The position numbers and the translations under genes were made by a program. This document shows, piece after piece, positions 6,288 to 15,766 of a stretch of DNA of 25,896 nt (position 1 is the stretch's first letter; each line of letters starts with the position of its first letter). Below the pieces are notes generated by a model. That model did not search any database, was not told the origin of the DNA, and saw nothing but the letters and a program-made list of their open reading frames with translations. Where the stretch lies: NCBI GenBank assembly GCA_905205975.1, contig CAJLFQ010000026.1, forward strand, positions 1 to 25,896. The letters are read 5' to 3'. The DNA comes from an uncultured Eubacteriales bacterium. Lineage in GTDB: Bacteria > Bacillota > Clostridia > Oscillospirales > QAMX01.

Positions 6288-9200
6288 TTACAGCTCAAAC
6301 AGCGAAAACTGGCTGCTGGACGGGATGGCGCCGAAGGCGCCGGCCATGCGGAGGGCGTCGGTGATCGCCAGCGAGCTTCGGCGGCACCGGGCGGAAAATT
6401 CTTCGATCGACGAGAACGGACCCTTCTTCCGTTCCTCGGCGATTTCGGCGGCGGCGATGTCGCCGAGGCCGGGAATCGCACGGAACGGCAGGCGCAGCGC
6501 GTTCTCCGCCGGATAGACCTTGAAATAAGCCGGTTCCGAATCGTAGATATCGACCGGCAGGAACTTGAACCCGCGCAGGTAGTATTCGTGCGCGATTTCC
6601 AGCGTGCGGCGCAGTTCCTTGTCGTTCTGCGTCATTTTGCCCGACGGAATCTGGTTGATTTCCGCCAGCTTCCGCAGAACCGCGTCATCGCCGCCGATCA
6701 TGGCCTCATTGTCGAGGGCGACCGCTTTGATGGAGAAGAACGACCCGTAGTAAGCGAGCGGGTGATAGACTTTATACCAAGCGATCCGGATGGCCATCAG
6801 AACGTAGGCCGTGGCATGTGCCTTCGGGAACATGTAGCTGATCTTATTGCACGAGTCAAGATACCACTGCGGCACGCCGTGTTCGAGCATGGCCTGCTCC
6901 CACTCGGCGGTCAGCTTTTTGCCGTCCGGCAGCCGTTTCGGCTTCCGGACTTTTTCCATGATCGTAAACGACAGCTTCGGCTCCATGCCGACGCTGATCA
7001 GGTAGTTCATGATATCGTCGCGGCAGCAGATGCAGTCTTCCAGCGTCATGCCCATCTCTTTGATCAGGACTTCGGCATTGCCGAGCCAGACGTCTGTCCC
7101 GTGGGAGATGCCGGAAATGCGGATCAGGTCGCCGACGGACTTTGGCTTTGCATCGTCCAGCATGGCCCGGACGAAGCTCGTCCCGAATTCCGGGATGCCC
7201 AAGGCGCCGTTCTTGCCGGTGATGGCGTCGCCCTGAATCTTCAGCGGCGCGTTTGTCGTGAACAGGTCCAGCACCTGACGGTCGTCCAGCGGGACGTCTG
7301 TGAACGGAATGCCCGAGTTGTCCTCCAGATAGCGGAGAACCGTCGGGTCGTCTTTGCCGAGGAGGTCGAATTTCAGCAGGTTCGTATCGATGGAGTGGTA
7401 ATCGACGTGCGTGATGATCGTGTCGGCGTCGGTTTTGTCCGCCGGGTGGCAGACCGGGCAGAATTCATAGATTTCCTTGCCCTTCGGCACGACAATCAGC
7501 CCGCCGGGGTGCTGGCCGGTCGTCCGTTTGACGCCGACGCACCCGGCTGCAATGCGCGCTTCATCCGTTTTGGAGAATTTTTTGCCCGTTTTTTCCTCAT
7601 AGCTTTTGACATAGCCGTATGCCGTCGCCTCTGCGACGGTCGAAATCGTCCCTGCGCGGAAGACGTTGTCTTCGCCGAACAGCTCGATCGTGTGCTGATG
7701 GGCTTTGGCCTGGTATTCGCTCGAAAAGTTCAGGTCGATATCCGGGTCCTTGTCGCCGTCGAAACCGAGGAAGGTCGCAAACGGGATGTCGTAGCCGTCT
7801 TTAATCATGCGGGTGCCGCAGTTCGGACAATCCTTGTTGGGCATGTCCGGCCCGCAGTCGCATTCGGGGTGGAACTCTGAATACTGGCAGTTCGGGCAGC
7901 GGTAGTGCGGCGGCAGCGCGTTGACCTCGGTGATGCCGGAGAAAAACGCGACGATACTCGAACCGACCGACCCACGGGAGCCGACGACATAGCCGTTTTC
8001 CTCACTGCGGGCGATGAGCTTCTGCGCGAACATGTACATGACGTCGAACCCGTGGCCAATGATGGCGTCAAGCTCCTTCTGCACGAGGTTCTGCACGATC
8101 TCCGGCAGCGGGTCGCCGTACATCTTGTGCGCGCGCGTCCACGTCAGATTGCGAAGTTCCTCGGCGGAACCGGGCAGCTCCGGCGGATACAGCCCGTCCG
8201 GGAACGGCTTGACCGTTTCACACCAGTCGGCGACTTTGTTCGTGTTTTCAACGACGACTTCGTATGCCTTCTTCGGCCCCAGATAGTCGAACTCGGCCAG
8301 CATCTCCTCCGTCGTCCGCAGGTAGAGCGGAGCCTGTTCGTCGGCATCCGGGAAGCCTTCGTTCGTCATGATGACGGCGCGGTAAATCGCGTCGTCCTGA
8401 TCCAGAAAGTGGACGTCGCCGGTTGCGACGACCGGGATGTTCAGCTCATCGCCGAGCTTGACAATTGTCCGGTTGAAGTTGATGAGATCGTCGTGCGTGA
8501 AGCGGACAGTCTCTGTTTTGGATTTTTTATACCCGCTCCGCGTCAGGAATTCGTTGTTGCCGAGCGGCTGAATTTCGAGGAAGTCGTAGTATCGGGCGAT
8601 TTTTTTCAGCTCCTGATGCGACTTGCCGTCGAGCATGGCGCGGAAAAGCTCTCCGGCTTCACAGGCGCTGCCGACAATCAGCCCTTCGCGGTACTTGTCC
8701 AGCTCATGGCGCGGGACAATCGGCTGCTTCCGGCGGTTCATGTATTTCAGATGCCCGTAGGAGACGAGCCGGTACAGGTTGACCAGACCGGTGCGGTTTT
8801 TGGCGATCAGGATGATGTGGCGGACGGGCAGCGCGCTCAGCCCGGCGCCGCCGTAGACGTTCTCGCGCCGCCGGTCGGACATGCGGGTGTTGATGGCTTG
8901 GACGCGTTCGATGCCCATGTCTTTCATCCGCCGCAGAAATTCGATGAAAATCAGCGCCAGAATGCGCGTGTCCTCCGAGGCGCTGTGGTGCCGGAATTCC
9001 GGCAGCTTCAGCCCTTCGGCGACGACGTTCAGCTTGTGCCGCGGCAGATCCGGCAGCAGCGTCCGCGACAGCTCCAACGTGTCGATGAACGTCATGTCCC
9101 ACGGATTCCCGTCTTCTGCGGCGACTTTTTCGACGAACGACGTATCAAACTGCGCGTTGTGCGCGACGACGATGCGGTCGCCGCAGAACGCGCGGAATGC

Positions 9201-10691
9201 CCGCACGCCCTCCGCCGGGCTGACGGCGTTGGCGACGGTTGCGTCGGAGATGCCGGTCAGCTCGGTGATAAACGCCGGAATCGGCCGGCCGGGGTTTGTA
9301 TACGTCTGGAACGTGTCCACGATTTCGCCGTTCCGCACCAGAACGGCGGCGATTTCGGTGATGGCGTCGTTCTGCGGGTTCGTCCCCGTGGATTCGATGT
9401 CAAAGCAGATGAACTCGCCGTCGAGCGGTTCATCCGCCGAACCGCGGACGATGGTGATGTCCTGCATATCGTTGACGAAATAGCCCTCCATGCCGTAGAG
9501 GACCTTGATGCCCTTCGCCGTGTGGAGCGCTTCCGGATAGCCCTGGGTCACGCCGTGGTCGGTGACGGCGATGGCGGTATGCCCCCACTTCATCGCGCGG
9601 TCGATCAGGTCGTGCGCGGAGGAGACGCCGTCCATGCGGCTCATGGACGTGTGCATATGCAGCTCGACGCGCTTTTTCTCCGCGTTGTCCGGCCGGATCT
9701 TCTCTTTGGCGATGTAGAGGTCGATGGGCTTCATCGTATAGTCTTCGTAGAAGCGGTCGTATTCCATTTCGCCGCGGATGCGGAGATACGTCTTCCCGGC
9801 ATCCACTTTCTGCAAAAGCAGGTCGGCGTCCTCTTTCGGGAGGATGCGCTTGACGCGGACGGAGCCTTTTTTATCCGTGACGTCCATGTTGATGACGACG
9901 GAGCGCCCTTCCTGAATCTCGCGCGTGTCGATGGCGAAGACCTTGCCCTCGATGGCGATGCGCCCGGTCTGATTCGGCAGGTCGCTGATGGGGATGCTCG
10001 GTTCGCCGAACGGCTGACCGATCAGGATGTTTTCTTCCGGGATGTCGGTCGGCGCAGGCGGACGCGGCGTCCTGCGCTGCGGCTGTGCGCGGTCGCGCTT
10101 CGGGGCGCTGTGCTGCTGTTGTTGCTGCGGCTGCGGCGGAGGCGGCGGTGCAGCCCGTTTTTCTTCGGCCAGCAGCTTCGCCTCATAATCCTTGAGCTTT
10201 TTTTCGTCCTGCTGCTGTGTGCCCGCCACGCAGACGACCTCGCGGCGAACGCCGAAGCGTTCGCCGATTTTGCGCGCCAACGCTTCGACGCATCCGAGCG
10301 ATGCCAGAATGACCTCGGCGCCGCCCTCGGCGATCAGCTGCACTTTGCCGCCGGTTTCGGTGACGCTGCACCGGCTCAAGGCGTGCGCGCAGGCCGGGGA
10401 TTCTTCCGCCAGCTCGTCGAGCAGCGCCTGCACCCCGGCAATCGAATAAGCCGACGGCGAAAAGACCGGCGCAATCCGGACGTCACAGCCGTAGGCTTTT
10501 GCAATGCCCGCCGAAAGCTGGTGCAGCGTTTCGGCGTCGCAGTATGTATCGAAACGGATCGTCAGCGCGATCTGTTTTTTCTCTTTGTAGAGCGCAAGCC
10601 GCTCGATCAGCGCGGGTTCAATCAAATCGCGCAGCTCCTGTGTTTCAGGGGTATAGCGCGGCAGCGCCAGTTTGAATGCTTTGGTCTGCAT
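6288..10691 (-). CDS. polC: DNA polymerase III alpha subunit, PolC type
   Basis: The replicative polymerase of Bacillota, acting with the beta clamp at the fork. Its 1467 aa are close to the usual length. Order: N-terminal domain (1-165), Pro/Gln-rich linker (181-215), OB fold (about 240-335), first half of the PHP domain with HMHTSMSRMDG and VTDHG (341-405), inserted DEDDh proofreading exonuclease (DIEST at 431-435, AHNAQFD at 510-516, HHSASED to Asp574), second PHP half (about 615-830), Cys-rich zinc site (Cys932, 935, 944, 946, 955, 958), palm with PDIDLNF (Asp984, Asp986), and a helix-hairpin-helix near 1405. The tail QFSLFEL (1461-1467) fits a beta-clamp-binding motif. The start at 10691 follows AAAGGAG; an upstream in-frame ATG at 10829 overlaps ispG and is rejected. 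Last gene of the minus-strand block, 55 nt after ispG. Confidence 0.97.
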   Translation of the reverse strand: MQTKAFKLALPRYTPETQELRDLIEPALIERLALYKEKKQIALTIRFDTYCDAETLHQLSAGIAKAYGCDVRIAPVFSPSAYSIAGVQALLDELAEESPACAHALSRCSVTETGGKVQLIAEGGAEVILASLGCVEALARKIGERFGVRREVVCVAGTQQQDEKKLKDYEAKLLAEEKRAAPPPPPQPQQQQQHSAPKRDRAQPQRRTPRPPAPTDIPEENILIGQPFGEPSIPISDLPNQTGRIAIEGKVFAIDTREIQEGRSVVINMDVTDKKGSVRVKRILPKEDADLLLQKVDAGKTYLRIRGEMEYDRFYEDYTMKPIDLYIAKEKIRPDNAEKKRVELHMHTSMSRMDGVSSAHDLIDRAMKWGHTAIAVTDHGVTQGYPEALHTAKGIKVLYGMEGYFVNDMQDITIVRGSADEPLDGEFICFDIESTGTNPQNDAITEIAAVLVRNGEIVDTFQTYTNPGRPIPAFITELTGISDATVANAVSPAEGVRAFRAFCGDRIVVAHNAQFDTSFVEKVAAEDGNPWDMTFIDTLELSRTLLPDLPRHKLNVVAEGLKLPEFRHHSASEDTRILALIFIEFLRRMKDMGIERVQAINTRMSDRRRENVYGGAGLSALPVRHIILIAKNRTGLVNLYRLVSYGHLKYMNRRKQPIVPRHELDKYREGLIVGSACEAGELFRAMLDGKSHQELKKIARYYDFLEIQPLGNNEFLTRSGYKKSKTETVRFTHDDLINFNRTIVKLGDELNIPVVATGDVHFLDQDDAIYRAVIMTNEGFPDADEQAPLYLRTTEEMLAEFDYLGPKKAYEVVVENTNKVADWCETVKPFPDGLYPPELPGSAEELRNLTWTRAHKMYGDPLPEIVQNLVQKELDAIIGHGFDVMYMFAQKLIARSEENGYVVGSRGSVGSSIVAFFSGITEVNALPPHYRCPNCQYSEFHPECDCGPDMPNKDCPNCGTRMIKDGYDIPFATFLGFDGDKDPDIDLNFSSEYQAKAHQHTIELFGEDNVFRAGTISTVAEATAYGYVKSYEEKTGKKFSKTDEARIAAGCVGVKRTTGQHPGGLIVVPKGKEIYEFCPVCHPADKTDADTIITHVDYHSIDTNLLKFDLLGKDDPTVLRYLEDNSGIPFTDVPLDDRQVLDLFTTNAPLKIQGDAITGKNGALGIPEFGTSFVRAMLDDAKPKSVGDLIRISGISHGTDVWLGNAEVLIKEMGMTLEDCICCRDDIMNYLISVGMEPKLSFTIMEKVRKPKRLPDGKKLTAEWEQAMLEHGVPQWYLDSCNKISYMFPKAHATAYVLMAIRIAWYKVYHPLAYYGSFFSIKAVALDNEAMIGGDDAVLRKLAEINQIPSGKMTQNDKELRRTLEIAHEYYLRGFKFLPVDIYDSEPAYFKVYPAENALRLPFRAIPGLGDIAAAEIAEERKKGPFSSIEEFSARCRRSSLAITDALRMAGAFGAIPSSSQFSLFEL

Positions 10692-10746
10692 GAAAGCTCC
10701 TTTCGGGCTCTTTCGGCTTTTGAAGGCGGGGGATGACGGGCCGCGC

Positions 10747-11811
10747 TCAGGCGCGCCGGCGCAGCTCGGCCTCCAGCCGCCGGAATGCTTCGTCCGGCGG
10801 GAACCGGCCGATTGTTTCGCCGCCGGCAAACAGCAGAAAATCGCCGTTGCCGCCGGCCAGACCGACGTCGGCTTCGCGGGCTTCCCCCGGGCCGTTGACG
10901 GCGCAGCCCATGACGGCGACGGTCAACCGCTTGTCCGTTTGAATCGAATCGGCGAGCGCTTCGACGGCGGCGCAGACGGATTCGAGATCGACGCATGTCC
11001 GCCCGCAGGTCGGGCAGGAGACGACGCGCACACCGCTCTCCAGCCGGTCGGCGGCGCGGAGAATCTCATAGGCGGCGCGCGCCTCTTCGAGCGGGTCGCC
11101 CGTCAGCGAGACGCGGATCGTTTCGCCGACGCCCATGGCGAGCAGGCCGCCGATGCCCGCGGCGCTTTTCAAAAGGCCGCGTTCGCCGCGCCCCGCTTCG
11201 GTTACGCCGATGTGGAGCGGATACGGGAACCGTTCCGCCGCCAGCAGGTTGGCGTGGATCGTTCGTCCGGCGTCGCTCAGCTTGATGGAAAGGCAGATGT
11301 CTGAAAAGTCGCACCGTTCGAGCATTTCAATGTGGCGTGCGGCGCTTTCCACGGCGGCCTCCGCCGTGACGCCGTACCGTTCGACGAGCGAACGCTCCAG
11401 CGAACCGCTGTTGACGCCGATGCGGATGGGCACGCCGCGGCTGCGGCAGGCGGCTGCAACCGCCCGGACACGGTCTTCCCCGCCGATGTTGCCCGGGTTG
11501 ATGCGGATTTTATCGGCGCCCGCGGCGACGGCCTCGATCGCCAGCCGGTAGTCAAAGTGGATGTCGGCGCAGAGCGGAACAGGCGACTGCTCCCGGATTC
11601 TGCCGAACGCCCTGGCAGCCGCCATGTCCGGCACGGCGAGCCGAACCAGATCGCACCCGGCGCCTGCCAGCGCGCGCACCTGTGCGGCGGATGCTTCGAC
11701 ATCGGTTGTTTTCGTATTCGTCATCGACTGGACGGAGATGCGCGCGCCGCCGCCGATGGCAAGCGTGCCTGCGTGAATCTGCCGCGTCTGCCGCTTTGAA
11801 AAGTCTGTCAT
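10747..11811 (-). CDS. ispG: 4-hydroxy-3-methylbut-2-enyl diphosphate synthase (IspG/GcpE)
   Basis: Sixth enzyme of the MEP isoprenoid pathway: it converts methylerythritol cyclodiphosphate to HMBPP with a [4Fe-4S] cluster. The 354-aa short bacterial form starts with VQSMTNT (27-33) and has a TIM-barrel body with ADIHFDYRLA and KIRINPGNIG. Cluster ligands are Cys266, Cys269 (SCPTCGR) and Cys303 (MGCAVNGPGE), with the conserved Glu310. No key residue is missing. It lies 37 nt after rseP, in the same operon as dxr, the second enzyme of the pathway. The ribosome binding site is weak (GGTGA about 14 nt upstream), so translation may depend on the upstream gene. Confidence 0.97.
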   Translation of the reverse strand: MTDFSKRQTRQIHAGTLAIGGGARISVQSMTNTKTTDVEASAAQVRALAGAGCDLVRLAVPDMAAARAFGRIREQSPVPLCADIHFDYRLAIEAVAAGADKIRINPGNIGGEDRVRAVAAACRSRGVPIRIGVNSGSLERSLVERYGVTAEAAVESAARHIEMLERCDFSDICLSIKLSDAGRTIHANLLAAERFPYPLHIGVTEAGRGERGLLKSAAGIGGLLAMGVGETIRVSLTGDPLEEARAAYEILRAADRLESGVRVVSCPTCGRTCVDLESVCAAVEALADSIQTDKRLTVAVMGCAVNGPGEAREADVGLAGGNGDFLLFAGGETIGRFPPDEAFRRLEAELRRRA

Positions 11812-11848
11812 TTGTTTTGTTTCACCGTCTTTGTTCTGGTTTCGGATG

Positions 11849-12889
11849 TTATTTGTGGATCAGCCGGGCGATATCGTTGTAGGTGACGTAGACCATCAGC
11901 AGCAGGAAGAGCAGCAGCCCGGCCAGATGGATGTAGTTTTCATACTTCGGGTTCAGCCGTTTCCGCCCGAACAGGCGCAGAACGAGCTCGATCAGCAGGA
12001 AGAAAATGCGTCCGCCGTCGAGCGCCGGAAGCGGCAGCAGGTTCATAACGGCCAGGTTGATGGCGATGAACGCGACAAACGTCCACAGCACGCGGTACTG
12101 CCCGGTTTTCGCCACCGTTGTCATTGCGGCGGTGATGCCGACCGGGCCGTTCAGGTCGCCCGTCTTGACGCGCCCCTTGAAGAGGTCGACGATGCTCATG
12201 CGGATCAGGCGGACGTAATCCGCCGAAACGGCGAAGCCGTAGCGGATCTTGGTGAAAAAGCCTGCCCGTTCGTTTTTCATGTTGAAGCCGTAGCGCAGCT
12301 GGTCGCTGCCTTCAAACGTCCGCGGCGTCAGCGAGACGTCGCGCAGGGTGACGGTTTCCCCGTTCCGCTCCACGGTGATCGTATACGGTTTGCCTGCATA
12401 GCGTTCAAAGAGGAAGGCGATGTTGTCCGCCGTGTAGACGCGTTCGCCGTTGATCTTGACGAAGGTGTCCCCCGCCAGCACGCCGCCGTTGGAGCCGCCC
12501 AGCTCCGCCGGGAAGCCTTCAACCGTCGTTGTCGTCAGCGTTTTGTTCGGGATGAGCAGCAGCAGGATGATCACAAGCCCGAACAGGAAGTTCATAAACG
12601 CCCCGGCAAACAGCACGATGAAGCGCGCCCACACCGGCTTGTTGTTGAAGGCACGGCTGTCGTCTGAATCTTCGTCTTCGCCCTCCATCATGCAGGCACC
12701 GCCGACCAGGAAAGCGCGGAGCGAAAAATCCGTTTCGCCGATCTGAAAGCCGCACAGACGCGGGCCGAGACCGATGGAAAAGCCGTTGACGCGGATGCCA
12801 ACGGCCTTTGCGGCAAGGAAATGCCCCATCTCATGGACCACGACGAGCACGCCGAAAATCAGAATTGCAAGCAGAATCTGCCAGACCAT
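11849..12889 (-). CDS. rseP: Site-2 intramembrane zinc metalloprotease (RseP/RasP, family M50)
   Basis: It cleaves membrane-bound anti-sigma factors and leftover signal peptides inside the membrane. The 346-aa protein begins with a membrane segment holding the zinc motif HEMGH (19-23). An acidic loop GEDEDSDD (70-77), a second membrane segment (about 90-113), a PDZ-like domain (about 115-190) and C-terminal membrane segments follow, the first containing NLLPLPALDGGR with zinc ligand Asp291. Length and layout match the Bacillota form. The start at 12889 follows AGAGGA. It sits between dxr and ispG, as in many Clostridia. Confidence 0.96.
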   Translation of the reverse strand: MVWQILLAILIFGVLVVVHEMGHFLAAKAVGIRVNGFSIGLGPRLCGFQIGETDFSLRAFLVGGACMMEGEDEDSDDSRAFNNKPVWARFIVLFAGAFMNFLFGLVIILLLLIPNKTLTTTTVEGFPAELGGSNGGVLAGDTFVKINGERVYTADNIAFLFERYAGKPYTITVERNGETVTLRDVSLTPRTFEGSDQLRYGFNMKNERAGFFTKIRYGFAVSADYVRLIRMSIVDLFKGRVKTGDLNGPVGITAAMTTVAKTGQYRVLWTFVAFIAINLAVMNLLPLPALDGGRIFFLLIELVLRLFGRKRLNPKYENYIHLAGLLLFLLLMVYVTYNDIARLIHK

Positions 12890-12934
12890 AGGTTCTGTCC
12901 TCTTTTCCCGGGGGGAAACCCGTTTGATCTCCGG

Positions 12935-14086
12935 TCAGCGCCGGAGTGCCAATCGTTCGACCGCTTCCCTTGCCTGCCGGTCGGCTGCAAACACCGATTC
13001 GACACCGGTGAGCGGTTCTGCGGCGCACGCTTCGAGCGCGCCTTCGATCAGCTCTGTGATTTTCAAAAAGCCGATGCGTCCGGCCAGGAAGAGCGCCACC
13101 GCCGCTTCGTTGGCGCCGTTGAAGATGACCGGCGCCGTTCCGCCCGTGCGGAATGCCGCCCGGGCGAGCTTCGTCGCCGGGAAGGTCTCTTCGTCCGGCG
13201 CTTCAAACGTCAGCGATGCGAGCCGCCGGAGGTCGAGGCGTTCTGCGCCGAAATCGACGCGTTCCGACCCGGTCAGGGCGTAGGCGATCGGCACGCGCAT
13301 ATCGGGGACGCCGAGCTGCGCCAGAATGGCGCCGTCTTCAAACTCGACCATCGAGTGCACGATGCTCTGCCGGTGGACGAGGATGTCGATGTTCTGTTCC
13401 GGGACGTCAAACAGCCAGGACGCTTCGATCAGTTCAAGCCCTTTGTTGACCATCGTCGCAGAGTCGATGGAGATTTTCGCGCCCATCCGCCAGTTGGGAT
13501 GCGCCAGCGCCTGCTCCACCGTGACGCTGCGCAGTTCGCTGCGCGTCCGGCCGAAAAACGGGCCGCCGGATGCGGTGAGCAGGATTCTCTTCTTATTTTT
13601 ATGCCCTTGCAGGCACTGATATACGGCGGAATGCTCGGAATCGACGGGAATCAGCCGCACGTTTCTGCGCTTCGCCGCCGCCGTGACGAGCGCGCCGCCG
13701 CAGACGAGCGCTTCTTTGTTGGCGAGCGCGACGTCGCGCCCGGCCTCAATGGCGGCCAGACAGGGACGCAGCCCGGCGATGCCGACAATGGCGGCAACGG
13801 TTTTGTCTGCTTCCATGCGCGCCGCTTCCAGCACGGCCGCTTCCCCGCCGCCGACGCGGATGCCGGTATCCCGCAGGCGCTCTTTCAGTGCCTGGGCGGC
13901 GTCTTCGTCCTGCATGGCGGCGAACGCCGGGTGAAACCGTCTTGCGGCTTCTTCCATTGCATTGACGTTCCGTCCGGCGGCAATGGCGCGGACGCCGATG
14001 CCGATCCGTTCGGCGACGTCAAGCGTCTGACGGCCGATAGAGCCGGTTGCGCCGAGGACGGTGATGGTTTTCGTTTCGTTTGTCAT
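12935..14086 (-). CDS. dxr: 1-deoxy-D-xylulose 5-phosphate reductoisomerase
   Basis: Catalyses the NADPH-dependent conversion of DXP to MEP, the first committed MEP step and the target of fosmidomycin. The 383 aa show the NADPH loop GATGSIG (12-18), ANKEAL (122-127), metal ligands Asp149 and Glu151 (VDSEHSA), TASGGPF (171-177), the flexible-loop HPNWRMG and NKGLELIEA with Glu218. The start at 14086 has GAGGG 7-8 nt upstream and the family's usual short lead; an ATG six codons further up overlaps that site. Spacing to cdsA is 33 nt and to rseP 45 nt, so an operon is likely. Confidence 0.97.
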   Translation of the reverse strand: MTNETKTITVLGATGSIGRQTLDVAERIGIGVRAIAAGRNVNAMEEAARRFHPAFAAMQDEDAAQALKERLRDTGIRVGGGEAAVLEAARMEADKTVAAIVGIAGLRPCLAAIEAGRDVALANKEALVCGGALVTAAAKRRNVRLIPVDSEHSAVYQCLQGHKNKKRILLTASGGPFFGRTRSELRSVTVEQALAHPNWRMGAKISIDSATMVNKGLELIEASWLFDVPEQNIDILVHRQSIVHSMVEFEDGAILAQLGVPDMRVPIAYALTGSERVDFGAERLDLRRLASLTFEAPDEETFPATKLARAAFRTGGTAPVIFNGANEAAVALFLAGRIGFLKITELIEGALEACAAEPLTGVESVFAADRQAREAVERLALRR

Positions 14087-14119
14087 GGGTCTGCCCTCAT
14101 TCACGGTGAAATGGCGCGC

Positions 14120-14935
14120 TCAGCGCAGCAGCGCAGGCAGAAGGAGCAGCAGCGCGGCTGTGACAGGCGTCGTCAGGAAGATGCTGTCGAACCGGTCGAG
14201 GACGCCGCCGTGACCGGGCAGCAGATGGCCGTAGTCCTTGATGCCGGCTTCACGCTTGATGTAGGAGAAAATCAGGTCGCCGAACTGACCGGAAACGCTG
14301 CCGACGACGCAGACGACGGCCAGCGACAGCCAGTTGACGGAAAAATCGAAGCAGTATGTCATGATCAGCGCGTAAATCACGCCGCCGAGGACGGCGCCCA
14401 GTACGCCGCCGACGGCGCCTTCGACCGATTTTTTGGGGCTGATGTTCGGGCAGAGCTTATGCCGGCCGAAAAACGAGCCGACGAAGTAGGCGCCTGTGTC
14501 CGACATCCACGCCGCCAGAAACGGCAGGACGAGCAGATAAACGCCGTAGCTGTCGTTCCGGATGGTGACCGCCATGGAGAGAAAGAGCGGCACGACGAAC
14601 GCCGAAAAGAGCGACATGGCGATCTGCTCAAAGCCGATGGTGCGGTGCGTGTTCATGGCGATCAGGAAGAACGCGGCGACCAAAACGGTCAGCACGCCGA
14701 CCCACGCCGCGGCCAGGCATGAAAAATAGAGCAAAAACGGAATCGCAGCGGCAGAAACGGCGCAGATAGCGACGATCCATTTGTTTTTTACGAACCCGGT
14801 CGCAAACAGCAGCTCATGCTGCGCCAGCATGCCGAGCAGCGCATAGAAGCAAGGCAGAACCCACGGCGGGCAGAGAAACAGAATGGCAAGCATCAGCGGA
14901 ACGCCGACGACGCCGACAATTGTGCGGACGAGCAT
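14120..14935 (-). CDS. cdsA: Phosphatidate cytidylyltransferase (CDP-diacylglycerol synthase)
   Basis: Makes CDP-diacylglycerol from phosphatidate and CTP, the branch point for phospholipid head groups, in the cytoplasmic membrane. The 271-aa protein is almost wholly hydrophobic, with about eight membrane segments. It carries the signature region SPKKSVEGAVGG and the C-terminal KDYGHLLPGHGGVLDRFDS, where the Asp residues bind metal. The start at 14935 follows AAGGGGA by 7 nt; an in-frame ATG ten codons upstream has no ribosome binding site. It lies 87 nt after uppS. Confidence 0.95.
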   Translation of the reverse strand: MLVRTIVGVVGVPLMLAILFLCPPWVLPCFYALLGMLAQHELLFATGFVKNKWIVAICAVSAAAIPFLLYFSCLAAAWVGVLTVLVAAFFLIAMNTHRTIGFEQIAMSLFSAFVVPLFLSMAVTIRNDSYGVYLLVLPFLAAWMSDTGAYFVGSFFGRHKLCPNISPKKSVEGAVGGVLGAVLGGVIYALIMTYCFDFSVNWLSLAVVCVVGSVSGQFGDLIFSYIKREAGIKDYGHLLPGHGGVLDRFDSIFLTTPVTAALLLLLPALLR

Positions 14936-15022
14936 AAAAAAATCCCCTTCATCCCATGGCGACACAGCCGCAACGGGAAGAAGGGTGCCGCCGTCTGGTT
15001 GTTTATCTTGATTTTCCGGCCG

Positions 15023-15766
15023 CTATTCGGCGCGGCCAAAGCGGCGCTTGCGCTGTGCAAACCACGCAATTGCCTGATTGAGTTCGGATTTGTCAAAATC
15101 CGGCCAGAGCGCATCGGTGAAATACAGTTCCGCATAGGCGGACTGCCAGAGCAAAAAGTTGGAAATGCGCATTTCACCGCCCGTGCGGATCAGAAGATCC
15201 GGATCGGGGACGCCTTTGGTATACAGATACGACGAAAAAGCCGCTTCATCCAACGCTGCGGGATCGGTTTCCCTGGCTGCGCACTGCGCGGCAAACGCGC
15301 GGGCGGCGTCGATGATGTCCGCCCGGCCGCCATAGTTGATGCAGACGTTGACGATGATGCCCGTCTGCGCAGCGGAAATGCGGTCAATGCGCGCGATCTT
15401 CTCGCGGATGTCGTCCGGCAGGACGTCCAGCCGCCCCAGAAAACGCAGCCGCGCGTTTTTCTGTGCCAGCGTCTCGCACGATTCGTCGAGGTATTTCCGG
15501 AGGAGGTTCAGGATGCCGTCCACTTCATCCTGCGGGCGGTTCCAGTTTTCCGTGGAAAACGCAAATACAGTCAGCGCTTCGATGCCGAGTTCGCCGCAGT
15601 ATTCGCTGATTTCACGGAAGCGTTCTGCGCCGGCGGAATGCCCGAACCGGCGCGGCATGCCGCGCCGGTTCGCCCAACGGCCGTTTCCGTCCATGATGAT
15701 GGCGATATGGCGCGGGAATTTCTCCTTGGGCGGGAGCTGTACCCGGCGCCGGCCAAACAGTTTCAT
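15023..15766 (-). CDS. uppS: Undecaprenyl diphosphate synthase (cis-prenyltransferase)
   Basis: Condenses isopentenyl diphosphate units onto farnesyl diphosphate to make the C55 carrier lipid for cell-wall synthesis, so it consumes the product of the Dxr/IspG pathway in the same operon. The 247 aa show IMDGNGRWA (catalytic Asp26), the FAFSTENWNRP segment, GGRADI, and the closing RTGGEMRISNFLLWQ with AYAELYF. Its ATG overlaps the TGA of frr by one base (TGATG at 15764-15768), which suggests translational coupling. Confidence 0.97.
   Translation of the reverse strand: MKLFGRRRVQLPPKEKFPRHIAIIMDGNGRWANRRGMPRRFGHSAGAERFREISEYCGELGIEALTVFAFSTENWNRPQDEVDGILNLLRKYLDESCETLAQKNARLRFLGRLDVLPDDIREKIARIDRISAAQTGIIVNVCINYGGRADIIDAARAFAAQCAARETDPAALDEAAFSSYLYTKGVPDPDLLIRTGGEMRISNFLLWQSAYAELYFTDALWPDFDKSELNQAIAWFAQRKRRFGRAE

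Noticed and set aside
6132..7880. Long open frame of 582 codons on the plus strand, and one of 943 codons at 7905-10736
   Set aside because: Both are exactly antisense to polC, whose domains are complete. GC-rich codons leave the opposite strand open; the translations are Arg/Asp/Val-rich with no motifs.
12821..14722. Open frame of 633 codons antisense to dxr and cdsA
   Set aside because: Shadow of two well-supported genes; composition typical of antisense translation.
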